From: Youhaiella tibetensis
GTDB lineage: Bacteria > Pseudomonadota > Alphaproteobacteria > Rhizobiales > Devosiaceae
Reading direction: 5' to 3'
Assembly: GCF_008000755.1 (NCBI RefSeq)
Contig: NZ_CP041690.1
Coordinates: 2,667,260-2,731,259 of the forward strand
Length of the DNA: 64,000 nt
A program made the translations under genes and the position numbers. The notes beneath the pieces were generated by a model. The model saw only the letters and a list, made by a program, of their open reading frames with translations. It did not search any database and had not been told where the DNA came from. Numbering within the stretch: the stretch's first letter is position 1; each line of letters starts with the position of its first letter. This document shows positions 9,552-17,092 of the stretch, piece by piece.

Positions 9552-10091
9552 TCAAACTTCCAGGGCCAGGCCCTTTTCCATCGACACCAGCCCAGCGCCG
9601 CCCAGATTCTCCCGGAGCGCCGCCACCGCGTAGTCTATGGCGATCTCCTCGCCGGCGAGCGCGATGAGCTTGGGCCGCGCCGCATCGAGCAGGCCTTCGG
9701 CCAGCGCACTCATGGCTTCGCCGACGCCAAGCAACACCACTACCGCGCCATCGGCCCAGCGCCCGAAGCTGGGGGCCTCCGCGCTCAACAACACCAGGGG
9801 TGGTTCGCCCACCGCATCGACCAGCATCGCGCCGGGCGCGATCCTGTAAGCATGGACCGGCGGCGGCGGCCCCTCCTCGTCGATCGCGCGCGGTATCCGC
9901 CGCGGCCGCCACTCGGCCGGATCCATGTCCACCACCGTCTCGTCGGCACCGGCCAGCCGCAGCACCCGATCAGCCCCCGAAACCAGCTCCGCCTGGTCGA
10001 TTCCCTTGGGGGCGAGTTGCGGATCCGCCACGAAAATCTGCCCGCCAATGTAGATGCGGATCGTCGTTCCGCCGAACCAGGTGAGTTTCAT
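9552..10091 (-). CDS. Degenerate metallo-beta-lactamase-like protein, third gene of a toxin-antitoxin operon
   Basis: The 179-residue protein opens MKLTWFGGTTIRIYIGGQIF, which resembles the first strands of UlaG-type metallo-beta-lactamase fold proteins, where a histidine normally follows the glycine. The HxHxDH metal motif is absent and the chain is short for the fold, so it is probably catalytically dead. A later strand-rich half (PLVLLSAEAPSFGRW, GAVVVLLGVGEAM) is compatible with a trimmed version of the same fold. Its ATG overlaps the stop of the ParE-like toxin gene as ATGA. It may be a regulator of the module or a bystander from the ancestral gatC region. Confidence 0.55.
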   Translation of the reverse strand: MKLTWFGGTTIRIYIGGQIFVADPQLAPKGIDQAELVSGADRVLRLAGADETVVDMDPAEWRPRRIPRAIDEEGPPPPVHAYRIAPGAMLVDAVGEPPLVLLSAEAPSFGRWADGAVVVLLGVGEAMSALAEGLLDAARPKLIALAGEEIAIDYAVAALRENLGGAGLVSMEKGLALEV

Positions 10092-10363
10092 CGATCTTCC
10101 CGTGTGTGCCAGATGCGCAGAATAAAGACCGCTTGATCGGCGACCTCGTAGCGCATTTCATAGCGCCCAACGATAATGCGGCGAACCTCCCTGGGTGAAA
10201 ATTCCTCGAGACGTTGGCCGAGGCGCGGTGCCTTGAGCAACTGCTCGGGTGCTGCCACCAGCATTTGGACCACCCTTGCAGCAGCGCCGGGACTGTCAGT
10301 CTTAAGAAACTCGTGGAGCCGAGCGAGGTCACCCTGAGCGGCAGAAGTCCACCGCAGACGCAT
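10088..10363 (-). CDS. RelE/ParE-family toxin
   Basis: Ninety-one residues starting MRLRWTSAAQGDLARLHEFL, with the family's first helix, the middle LGQRLEEFSPREVRRIIVGRY strand region and the terminal VFILRIWHTREDR typical of ParE-type toxins. Such proteins inhibit gyrase (ParE) or cleave mRNA (RelE); the sequence is nearer ParE. The ATG shares its A with the stop of the antitoxin gene (TGATG). The longer in-frame start is less likely. Confidence 0.85.
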   Translation of the reverse strand: MRLRWTSAAQGDLARLHEFLKTDSPGAAARVVQMLVAAPEQLLKAPRLGQRLEEFSPREVRRIIVGRYEMRYEVADQAVFILRIWHTREDR

Positions 10364-10611
10364 CAGCGATTGGGGCCCTCGCCGAGCCCCGCCGCCCATG
10401 ACACCATGCTGTCATGCTCGACAAGGCGCCCCTCATCGACATCGGCGAGCGCCTCGAGCGTGAGGTGCCTGCGCTCATCCTCGAGCGCCACCCAATCGGT
10501 CAAAGCCTGTTTGACGATCCAGCCCCTCGACCGCTCCAGCCGCGCGGCCAGTTGGTCCACCCGCTCAGCGAGCTCTTCAGGAACATGGGCTGTAAGGACA
10601 CGAGTGCTCAT
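10363..10611 (-). CDS. Ribbon-helix-helix (CopG/ParD-like) antitoxin
   Basis: The 82-residue protein starts MSTRVLTAHVPEELAERVDQ, a ribbon-helix-helix fold that binds DNA as a dimer, and ends in a flexible toxin-binding tail rich in acidic residues. The helix pair is ELAERVDQLAARLERSRGWIVKQAL. The ATG at 10611 has AGGAG five to six bases upstream, so the GTG six bases earlier is not needed. It would neutralise the downstream toxin and repress the operon through the inverted repeat at 10621-10635. Confidence 0.85.
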   Translation of the reverse strand: MSTRVLTAHVPEELAERVDQLAARLERSRGWIVKQALTDWVALEDERRHLTLEALADVDEGRLVEHDSMVSWAAGLGEGPNR

Positions 10612-10620
10612 AATCACTCC

Positions 10621-10635
10621 TAATCAGAATGATTA
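10621..10635. promoter_or_regulatory. Inverted repeat, likely antitoxin operator
   Basis: TAATCA and TGATTA flank a three-base centre, directly upstream of the antitoxin ribosome site. Small AT-rich palindromes here are the usual autoregulatory sites of ribbon-helix-helix antitoxins. Confidence 0.5.
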
Positions 10636-10685
10636 AAGATAAATCCCTGCCCCGCTCTTCGCAAGGTACCTGGGAGGCGGGCGCT

Positions 10686-11144
10686 CTAGAATACGGCGCG
10701 CTCGCGACGCTCGGCCAAATAGCGCAAAGCGAGCACAACATGCTTGGGAATGGGCTTATCGCGTCGGTAGTCGGCAATCAGACGCCGCGAAAGACCCAGC
10801 GTGACGCTGATGGCTTCTACCGACAAATGCAGGTCATCCATCAGATTGCGGAATTCCCTATTATCCATTGATGTCCGCGGAAGCGAGCGTATCGCTTGCG
10901 CCGTGACCTCTGTCCCATCCTCCCACTCCAAAGCAAAACCGCCAGTTTTGACGCGCACTGTGGAGAACAAATGATCATCCTGTCGCAAACGAACAAGCGA
11001 CCTATGGTTGGCAAGAATTGGAAAAACATCCCGCAATTCTGCAACACCGTCGTCCCAGGTCAACTTAAGCGTTCGGCCGCTAAGAGGAACGACGTCTTTT
11101 AGCCGTGCAGGCTTTCGCTCGACGAGTACGACATCGGGTTGCAA
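10686..11144 (-). CDS. DUF2442 domain protein with C-terminal helix-turn-helix
   Basis: The 152-residue protein has a DUF2442 domain (about residues 12-88: LKDVVPLSGRTLKLTWDDG to QAIRSLP) followed by an XRE-like helix-turn-helix (about 105-145: SVEAISVTLGLSRRLIADYR). DUF2442 proteins are often partners in toxin-antitoxin-like pairs with DUF4160, which I do not find here. The only plausible start is TTG at 11144; GGGAG lies about ten bases upstream. It probably regulates its own promoter, which carries a palindrome (11394-11433). Confidence 0.7.
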   Translation of the reverse strand: MQPDVVLVERKPARLKDVVPLSGRTLKLTWDDGVAELRDVFPILANHRSLVRLRQDDHLFSTVRVKTGGFALEWEDGTEVTAQAIRSLPRTSMDNREFRNLMDDLHLSVEAISVTLGLSRRLIADYRRDKPIPKHVVLALRYLAERRERAVF

Positions 11145-11313
11145 GATTCCGCTTCTCCCTTCCCGGCCCGCTCGACCAGATACTGCCGAGCTCAGATCTT
11201 CGCTGCGCGTCTAAAAGGCTAGTCCACCACTCAAAGGCCAGAACGATATGCGCGCGCCATAAGCCCGGCACACTAGCGCAAACCCCTATCTTCAAACGAC
11301 TGCACCGTTTCAT
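11080..11313 (-). CDS. Possible small protein upstream of and overlapping the DUF2442 gene
   Basis: A 77-residue frame starts at an ATG with a strong ribosome site (GGGAGGAG, 5-12 bases upstream). It begins MKRCSRLKIGVCASVPGLWR, contains FEWWTSLL and ends in a very basic tail. It overlaps the DUF2442 start by 65 bases, so the tail may be an artefact or the gene a decayed partner. The ribosome site and promoter position favour translation; composition does not settle it. I do not recognise a family. Confidence 0.35.
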   Translation of the reverse strand: MKRCSRLKIGVCASVPGLWRAHIVLAFEWWTSLLDAQRRSELGSIWSSGPGREKRNLATRCRTRRAKACTAKRRRSS

Positions 11314-11513
11314 GCTTTCTCCTCCCAGCCGTCAAAACACTGCACCGCATGCCGAGAAGGAAAACCGACGGTGTCAAACACCCATAGTGAGGAAGAATAC
11401 CTATGTATTACATAGTTCACAATATGTTCGCAATTTGTTCCAATGTCTAGTCTCTATTTCCACAAGTTAGCAGTGTATTTGCCGTCGACCCGCCATTGCG
11501 ATAGACGAACACC
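11314..11513. other. AT-rich intergenic region before ruvX
   Basis: About 200 bases without a convincing gene, the most AT-rich stretch in the first 20 kb. It holds the minus-strand promoter pair with palindrome described at 11394-11433. The ruvX promoter must also lie here, but no clear motif is visible on the plus strand. Confidence 0.5.
11394..11433 (-). promoter_or_regulatory. Overlapping minus-strand promoters with embedded palindrome
   Basis: Two candidate promoters read toward the DUF2442 gene: TTGTGA (11422-11417) with TATTCT (11399-11394), and TTGCGA (11433-11428) with TAATAC (11410-11405), each with a 17-base spacer. A perfect palindrome CTATGT-ATT-ACATAG occupies 11401-11415 and overlaps the spacer of one and the -10 of the other. 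This is the expected layout for repression by the HTH product. Confidence 0.5.
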
Positions 11514-11975
11514 ATGATTGACCTCCCCGAAAATCCGCTCGCTGCCCTGCCCGCTTCGGGGAAAATCCTGGGTCTCGATCTGGGGACCAAGACCATCGGT
11601 GTGGCCGTGTCCGATGCCATGCGGTATTCGGCGACGCCGCTCGAGACCATCAGGCGGCAGAAGTTCACGCTCGATGCCGAGCGGCTCGACGTCCTCATCG
11701 CGCAGCACAACGCCGTCGGTATAGTTCTGGGCCTGCCTCTCAACATGGATGGCTCGGAGGGGCCGCGCGTGCAGTCGACGCGGGCGTTCGCGCGCAATCT
11801 GGCGGCGCGCATCTCGATCCCCATCGTGTTCTGGGACGAGCGGCTTTCGACCAGCGCTGTCACGCGTATGCTGATCGAGGCCGATACCCGCCGCGACAAG
11901 CGCGCCGAAGTCGTGGACAAGCTCGCCGCCTCCTACATCCTCCAGGGTGCGCTCGATCGCCTCAGGCGTGGGTGA
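11514..11975 (+). CDS. ruvX: Holliday junction resolvase-like RuvX (YqgF)
   Basis: The 153-residue RNase H-fold protein has the conserved acidic residues: D22 in [11 protein letters not shown], the glutamate in WDERLST and the late aspartate in [11 protein letters not shown]. The family processes the 5' end of pre-16S rRNA and can resolve junctions. The ATG at 11514 begins MIDLPENPL. It is the first gene of a plus-strand run, with pyrB 81 bases on, and diverges from the accessory pocket. Confidence 0.93.
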   Translation: MIDLPENPLAALPASGKILGLDLGTKTIGVAVSDAMRYSATPLETIRRQKFTLDAERLDVLIAQHNAVGIVLGLPLNMDGSEGPRVQSTRAFARNLAARISIPIVFWDERLSTSAVTRMLIEADTRRDKRAEVVDKLAASYILQGALDRLRRG

Positions 11976-12056
11976 CATTGGAAAAAATCCCAGCAGACCT
12001 TGCCCGTCATATCGGCCTAGGTTAGACCGCCCCGAACAGATACGGGACGGAGCCGA

Positions 12057-13046
12057 ATGGCGCATAAATCGCCACCTGAAACCTCGGAACAGCAACCCGG
12101 ACGCTCCGGCAGCTCGCCCGTTTTTTCCAAACGCCACCTTCTCGGCATCGCCGATCTCAATCAATACGAAATCGTCGACCTGCTCGATCGCGCCGAGCGC
12201 ATGATCCCGGTTTCGCGCCAGGAGCGCAAAACCCTGCCCACCCTTTCGGGCAAGACGCAGATCAACCTTTTCTTCGAGCCTTCGACCCGCACGCAGGGTT
12301 CGTTCGAGATCGCCGGCAAGCGGCTGGGCGCGCTCGTGGTCAATATGTCGGTGCGCACCTCTTCGGTGACCAAGGGTGAGACGCTGATCGACACGGCATC
12401 CACGCTCAACGCCATGCAGCCGGACGTGCTCGTCGTGCGTCACTCGGCCGCCGGCGCCGTGGAGCTGCTCAGCCAGAAGGTCGGCTGCTCGGTGATCAAC
12501 GCCGGCGACGGGGCCCACGAGCACCCGACCCAGGCGCTGCTCGACGCGCTCACCATCCGCCAGCACAAGGGCCGCATCTCGGGCCTCACCGTCGCCATCT
12601 GCGGCGACATCGCCAATTCGCGCGTGGCACGCTCGAACCTGCTGCTGCTCAACGCCCTCAACGTCCGCACCCGGGTCGTGGCACCCAAGACCCTGCTGCC
12701 CAAGGGAATCGAGGACATGGCCGCCGAGGTCTTCACCGACATGCACGAGGGCCTCAAGGATGCCGACGTCGTCATGATGCTGCGGCTCCAGCACGAGCGC
12801 TTCGCCGGACGCATGATCCCTTCGGTGCGCGAGTACTACCACTTCTATGGCCTCGACGCCGAAAAGCTCGCCGTCGCCCGGCCGGACGCCATTGTGATGC
12901 ACCCCGGCCCCATGAACCGGGGCGTGGAAATCGACCCCTCCATCGCCGACGGTCCGCGCTCGGTCATTACCGATCAGGTGGAAATGGGCGTGGCGGTGCG
13001 CATGGCCGTGCTCGATGCCCTGCTGCCGGCGGGAGGCACCAAGTGA
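12057..13046 (+). CDS. pyrB: Aspartate carbamoyltransferase, catalytic subunit
   Basis: PyrB condenses carbamoyl phosphate with aspartate in de novo pyrimidine synthesis. The 329-residue protein has the carbamoyl-phosphate loop [20 protein letters not shown] (about 76-95), HPTQALLD, and the C-terminal [12 protein letters not shown]. The ATG at 12057 has GGACGGAG upstream. The stop overlaps the GTG of the dihydroorotase-like gene (GTGA), the arrangement of class A enzymes in which PyrB assembles with an inactive dihydroorotase homologue. Confidence 0.95.
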   Translation: MAHKSPPETSEQQPGRSGSSPVFSKRHLLGIADLNQYEIVDLLDRAERMIPVSRQERKTLPTLSGKTQINLFFEPSTRTQGSFEIAGKRLGALVVNMSVRTSSVTKGETLIDTASTLNAMQPDVLVVRHSAAGAVELLSQKVGCSVINAGDGAHEHPTQALLDALTIRQHKGRISGLTVAICGDIANSRVARSNLLLLNALNVRTRVVAPKTLLPKGIEDMAAEVFTDMHEGLKDADVVMMLRLQHERFAGRMIPSVREYYHFYGLDAEKLAVARPDAIVMHPGPMNRGVEIDPSIADGPRSVITDQVEMGVAVRMAVLDALLPAGGTK

Positions 13047-14341
13047 GCAAATCCCTCCTCATCGAAAACGCCCGCATCATCGATCCGGCTTCCGGCCGTG
13101 ACGAACGCGGGACCCTGCTCGTCGTAGACGGCAAGATCGCCAACGCCACAGCCGGCATCCCTGCCGATGCCACGCGGATCGACGCCGAGGGCCTGATCGT
13201 CGCGCCCGGCCTCATCGACATGCGCGTCTTCACCGGCGAGCCCGGCCGCGAATACCGCGAGACGCTGGCCTCCGCCTCCCAGGCAGCTGCCGCCGGTGGC
13301 GTCACGAGTTTCGTCGTCATGCCCGACACCCAGCCGGTTATCGACGACGGCGCCCTGATCGACTTCCTCGTCCGGCGCGCGCAGGCCACGGCAAAGGTCA
13401 ACGTGCTGCCCGCCGCTGCCATCACCAAGGGCCTGGAAGGCAAGGAAATCACCGAGTTCGGCCTCCTCCGGGAAGCTGGTGCCATCTGCTTTGCCGACGG
13501 CCGCAATTCCATCCAGAACGCCAGCCTGCTGCGCGCCGCCTTCACCTATGCGGCCAACTACGACATGCCCGTCGTGCATCACCTGGTTGAAAAGTCGCTG
13601 ACCGGCGAAGGCGTGATGAACGAAGGGCTCTATGCCACGGGCCTGGGCCTCAAGGGCATTCCCGCCGAAGCCGAGACCATCCCGCTCTCGCGCGATCTCC
13701 AGCTCGCTTTGCTGACGGGCGTGCGCTACCACGCCGCCCAGATCTCGGCGGCCAAGTCGGTGCCCCTGGTCGCCGAAGCCAAGAAGCAGTCGCGGCGCAT
13801 CTCCTGCGGCGTCTCCATCAACAACCTGTCGCTCAACGAGAACGATGTCGGCTCCTACCGCACGTTCTACAAGCTCGCCCCGCCCCTGCGCTCGGAAGAC
13901 GACCGGCAGGCGATGATCGCCGCCCTTGCCGACGGCACCATCGACGTCATCCATTCCGACCACGACCCCCAGGATACCGAGGTCAAGCGGCAGCCCTTCG
14001 CTGAAGCGTCCGATGGTGCACTGGGTCTCGAAACACTCTTGGCGGTGGCGCTGCGCCTCGTGCACAATGGCCAGGTCGATCTCCTGACGGTTCTGCGCGC
14101 CATGACCTCACGACCAGCGGAAATCCTGGGCCTCGCCTCCGGCCGGCTCACGCCCGGCGCGCCGGCCGATTTCATCGTGCTCGACCTCGATTACCCCTGG
14201 GTGGTCGAAGAAAAGAAGCTGCTTTCGCGCTCGCGGAACACCGCGTTCGAAGGCGCACGCCTCATGGGCCGCGTCATGCGCACGTTCGTGGCCGGGGCAG
14301 AAATATACACCCATCCAGACGCGCAAGGGCCCGCCGCATGA
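13043..14341 (+). CDS. Dihydroorotase-like protein lacking metal ligands (PyrC'-type)
   Basis: The 432-residue amidohydrolase-fold protein aligns with class I dihydroorotase, but its catalytic metal motif is lost. The usual DLHVHLREPG reads [10 protein letters not shown] at residues 59-68, so both histidines and the substrate arginine are replaced (R61, F63, G65). The later DHAPH motif reads DHDPQ. It is therefore probably a structural partner of PyrB, as PyrC' is in Pseudomonas, rather than an active enzyme. It starts at GTG 13043, overlaps pyrB, and its stop overlaps plsY by four bases. A separate active pyrC should exist elsewhere in the genome. Confidence 0.85.
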   Translation: MSKSLLIENARIIDPASGRDERGTLLVVDGKIANATAGIPADATRIDAEGLIVAPGLIDMRVFTGEPGREYRETLASASQAAAAGGVTSFVVMPDTQPVIDDGALIDFLVRRAQATAKVNVLPAAAITKGLEGKEITEFGLLREAGAICFADGRNSIQNASLLRAAFTYAANYDMPVVHHLVEKSLTGEGVMNEGLYATGLGLKGIPAEAETIPLSRDLQLALLTGVRYHAAQISAAKSVPLVAEAKKQSRRISCGVSINNLSLNENDVGSYRTFYKLAPPLRSEDDRQAMIAALADGTIDVIHSDHDPQDTEVKRQPFAEASDGALGLETLLAVALRLVHNGQVDLLTVLRAMTSRPAEILGLASGRLTPGAPADFIVLDLDYPWVVEEKKLLSRSRNTAFEGARLMGRVMRTFVAGAEIYTHPDAQGPAA

Positions 14342-14937
14342 TTCCCTACATCATCACCGCCGTCCTGGCCTATCTGTGCGGCTCGATCCCCTTCGGCCTT
14401 TTGCTGACCCGCGCCGCCGGGCTCGGCGACATCCGCTCGATCGGCTCGGGCAATATCGGCGCCACCAACGTACTGCGCACCGGCAACCGGCCCATCGCGG
14501 CAGCGACCCTGCTGCTCGACGCGGCAAAGGGCGCGGTGCCAGTCCTCGTCGCCCGCTACTTCCTGGGCGAAGACGCCGCCAACCTGGCGGCGGTGGCGGC
14601 TTTTCTCGGCCACGTCTTTCCGGTCTGGCTCAACTTCAACGGCGGCAAGGGCGTTGCGACGTTCATCGGCGTGCTGCTGGCGCTCTCCTGGCCGGTAGGC
14701 CTCATCTTCTGCGCCGTCTGGCTGGTGATCGCCTTCGCCCAGCGCTATTCCTCGCTGGCCGCCATCACCGCGGCCTCGACGAGCCCCATCTTCGCCTATG
14801 TAGTGACAGGCAGCCTCCGCCTCGTGCTGGTGACTGTGCTGATCACCGCCGTATTGCTCTACCGGCACGCCACCAACATCTCACGCCTGATCAGGGGTAC
14901 CGAACCCAAGATCGGCAGCGAAAAGAAGGCGTCCTAG
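14338..14937 (+). CDS. plsY: Glycerol-3-phosphate acyltransferase PlsY
   Basis: PlsY transfers an acyl group from acyl phosphate to glycerol-3-phosphate, the first step of phospholipid synthesis. The 199-residue protein has several membrane helices and the cytoplasmic motifs [31 protein letters not shown] and [10 protein letters not shown]. Length is normal. The ATG at 14338 overlaps the preceding stop (ATGA), and dprA starts one base after its stop. Confidence 0.95.
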   Translation: MIPYIITAVLAYLCGSIPFGLLLTRAAGLGDIRSIGSGNIGATNVLRTGNRPIAAATLLLDAAKGAVPVLVARYFLGEDAANLAAVAAFLGHVFPVWLNFNGGKGVATFIGVLLALSWPVGLIFCAVWLVIAFAQRYSSLAAITAASTSPIFAYVVTGSLRLVLVTVLITAVLLYRHATNISRLIRGTEPKIGSEKKAS

Positions 14938-14938
14938 C

Positions 14939-16066
14939 ATGCAGCCGCGGACGGAAGGCCAAACCCTCACCCGTCCGCAGCGTACCGCCTGGTTGCGGTT
15001 GATCCGCACCGAAAACGTCGGCCCCACGACCTTCCGGCAACTGCTCAATCGCTATGGCTCGGCCGAAGCCGCGCTCGACCAGCTCCACGGACTGGTGCGC
15101 CGCAGCGGCACCGCCAACCCGCCGCGCGTTCCCTCCATTTCCGAGATGGAAGACGAAATCGCGCAGATCGAGAGGCGCGGCGCCCGGCTGGTCGCGTCGG
15201 GCGAGCCGGGCTATCCCCCGCTCCTGCGCCACATCCCGGACGCCCCGCCGCTCGTCACCATTGCCGGGGGCGAGAACCTTTCCTGGAAATTCACCATCGG
15301 CATCGTCGGCGCCCGCAACGCATCGGCTGCCGGGCAGAAACTGGCCGGCCTGCTGGCTCGCGAGCTCGGCGATGAGGGTTACACCGTCGTCTCGGGCCTT
15401 GCCCGCGGCATCGACACCGCCGCCCACGCCGCCAGCCTGCGGACCGGCACAGTCGCCGTCCTCGCCGGAGGGCTCGATCATCTCTATCCGAGCGAGAACA
15501 TTCCGCTCGCCGAAGCCATCCTCGAACAGGGCGGCGCACTCCTGACCGAAATGCCGATGGGCTGGGAGCCGCGCGCCCGCGACTTCCCCCGCCGCAACCG
15601 CCTCGTTTCCGGCCTCTCGCTGGGCGTGGTCGTGGTGGAAGCGGCCAAGCGCTCGGGCTCGCTGATCACCGCCAGGATGGCCCTCGAGCAGAACCGCGAA
15701 GTCTTTGCGGTTCCCGGCTCCCCGCTCGATCCGCGCGCCGAAGGCGGCAACCACCTGATCAAGGAGGGCGCCCATCTCGTCACCGGCGTCCCCGACATCA
15801 TCGAAGCGCTCACCGCCTCTATCCCGACGCGCCGCCGCGCCTTCGAACCCGAATGGGAACCCGAACTCGACCTCGAGGCCGAAGCCCCCACCGAGGGCGA
15901 TCGCGGTCGCCTGCTCCAGGCCCTCAGCGTCACGCCCGTTGCCGTCGACACCCTGATCGCGGAAACGGGGCTTCCGGTCTCGGCGGTCCAGACGCTCCTG
16001 CTCGAACTCGATCTCGGCGGACAGATCGAGTGGAGTGGCGGGCAATTGGTAGCGTTGCGCGGCTGA
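14939..16066 (+). CDS. dprA: DNA-processing protein DprA
   Basis: DprA protects incoming single-stranded DNA and loads RecA during natural transformation. The 375-residue protein has the Rossmann-like domain with IVGARNASAAG, SGLARGIDTAAH, AGGLDHLYPSEN and RNRLVSGLS, ending with FAVPGSPLDPRAEGGN, plus a C-terminal winged helix (about 320-372). The ATG at 14939 lies one base after plsY. No competence genes accompany it. Confidence 0.93.
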   Translation: MQPRTEGQTLTRPQRTAWLRLIRTENVGPTTFRQLLNRYGSAEAALDQLHGLVRRSGTANPPRVPSISEMEDEIAQIERRGARLVASGEPGYPPLLRHIPDAPPLVTIAGGENLSWKFTIGIVGARNASAAGQKLAGLLARELGDEGYTVVSGLARGIDTAAHAASLRTGTVAVLAGGLDHLYPSENIPLAEAILEQGGALLTEMPMGWEPRARDFPRRNRLVSGLSLGVVVVEAAKRSGSLITARMALEQNREVFAVPGSPLDPRAEGGNHLIKEGAHLVTGVPDIIEALTASIPTRRRAFEPEWEPELDLEAEAPTEGDRGRLLQALSVTPVAVDTLIAETGLPVSAVQTLLLELDLGGQIEWSGGQLVALRG

Positions 16067-16209
16067 CGCGAGCAGGCTTGTCAAATTCCCCGACCTCGCA
16101 CATTCTCGCTGACCTCACGTGACTGGCGAGATCGGGTGGAAAACCACCGTGGAGCGTGAGCGTAGCAGCCGTTCGCCTGGGCACCCTTCGCAACCTCGAG
16201 GTGCCCCCC

Positions 16210-16887
16210 ATGAACGTCATCATGCTCCTCTATCCGCGCCTGACCCAACTCGACCTCACCGGGCCGTTTGAAGTCCTCGCCCGTTTTCCCGAACTCAAGC
16301 TGCACCTGGTCGCCAAGACGGTCGACCCTGTGGCCGACGGCAGCGGCCTGCGGCTGCTCCCCACCGCGACGTTTCAGTCCGCTCCGCAGCCGAACATCCT
16401 CTTCGTTCCCGGCGGACCGGGGCAGATCGATCTCATGGATGACGCCCAGACCCTCGATTTCCTGCGTCTCCAGGCGTCAGGGGCCACCTATGTCACCTCG
16501 GTCTGCACGGGATCGCTGGTATTGGCCGCCGCGGGACTGCTGACGGGCTATCGCGCCACCAGCCACTGGCTCTCGCTCAATCAACTCGCCTTCTTCGGCG
16601 CCACCCCCGTGCAGGAGCGCGTGGTCGAAGATGGCAATCGCATCACCGGGGCTGGCGTCACCTCGGGCATCGACTTCGCCCTGACCCTCTGCGCCCGCCT
16701 GTTCGGCGAGGATCGAGCCCGGCAGGTTCAGCTAGGGATGGAATACGACCCCCGTCCCCCCTTCGTCGGCGGCTCGCCGCGATCGGCGGACCCGACACTG
16801 CTCGCCGACTTCACGAACCGCGCCAGCGAATTCCAGCAGCGGCGCGAAGCCGTCGCCAAGGCCGCCGCCGAGCGTCTACGGGCCTGA
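16210..16887 (+). CDS. DJ-1/PfpI-family protein, isonitrile hydratase-like
   Basis: The 225-residue protein matches the isonitrile (isocyanide) hydratase group: D15 in LTQLDLTGPFE and the nucleophile elbow cysteine C99 in VTSVCTGSLVLAAAGLL correspond to the catalytic pair of that enzyme, and the length is the same. The late segment GAGVTSGIDFALTL is also characteristic of the family. Substrate assignment is by resemblance. The ATG at 16210 with GAGGTG upstream is favoured over a longer start at 16156. Confidence 0.78.
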   Translation: MNVIMLLYPRLTQLDLTGPFEVLARFPELKLHLVAKTVDPVADGSGLRLLPTATFQSAPQPNILFVPGGPGQIDLMDDAQTLDFLRLQASGATYVTSVCTGSLVLAAAGLLTGYRATSHWLSLNQLAFFGATPVQERVVEDGNRITGAGVTSGIDFALTLCARLFGEDRARQVQLGMEYDPRPPFVGGSPRSADPTLLADFTNRASEFQQRREAVAKAAAERLRA

Positions 16888-16994
16888 GCGCGCTGTCGCC
16901 GGCCCGAGCCAGAGCGGGCTGGCGAGTTTGCCACACCAAGGCTCTCATTTTCCTCCCCTATAAGGGGAGCGCCGGGGCGCCCCTCGCCTCCCCG

Positions 16995-17023
16995 TTGACA
17001 CCGCTAAACTCCTTCACCATGTT
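16995..17023 (+). promoter_or_regulatory. topA: Candidate topA promoter
   Basis: TTGACA (16995-17000) and CATGTT (17018-17023) are separated by 17 bases, placing the start of transcription about 65 bases before the topA ATG. The -35 is a perfect consensus; the -10 is weak. Confidence 0.5.
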
Positions 17024-17092
17024 GCGCCACGTTTGATGCGGCGCCGCGCCGGTCGTCTCGCCCCTCGTGGCCCCTCCTCCGAAAGAGTGCGA

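Noticed and set aside
11454-12902. A 482-codon minus-strand open frame opposite ruvX and pyrB
   Set aside because: Both plus-strand genes have unmistakable family motifs; the antisense frame has none.
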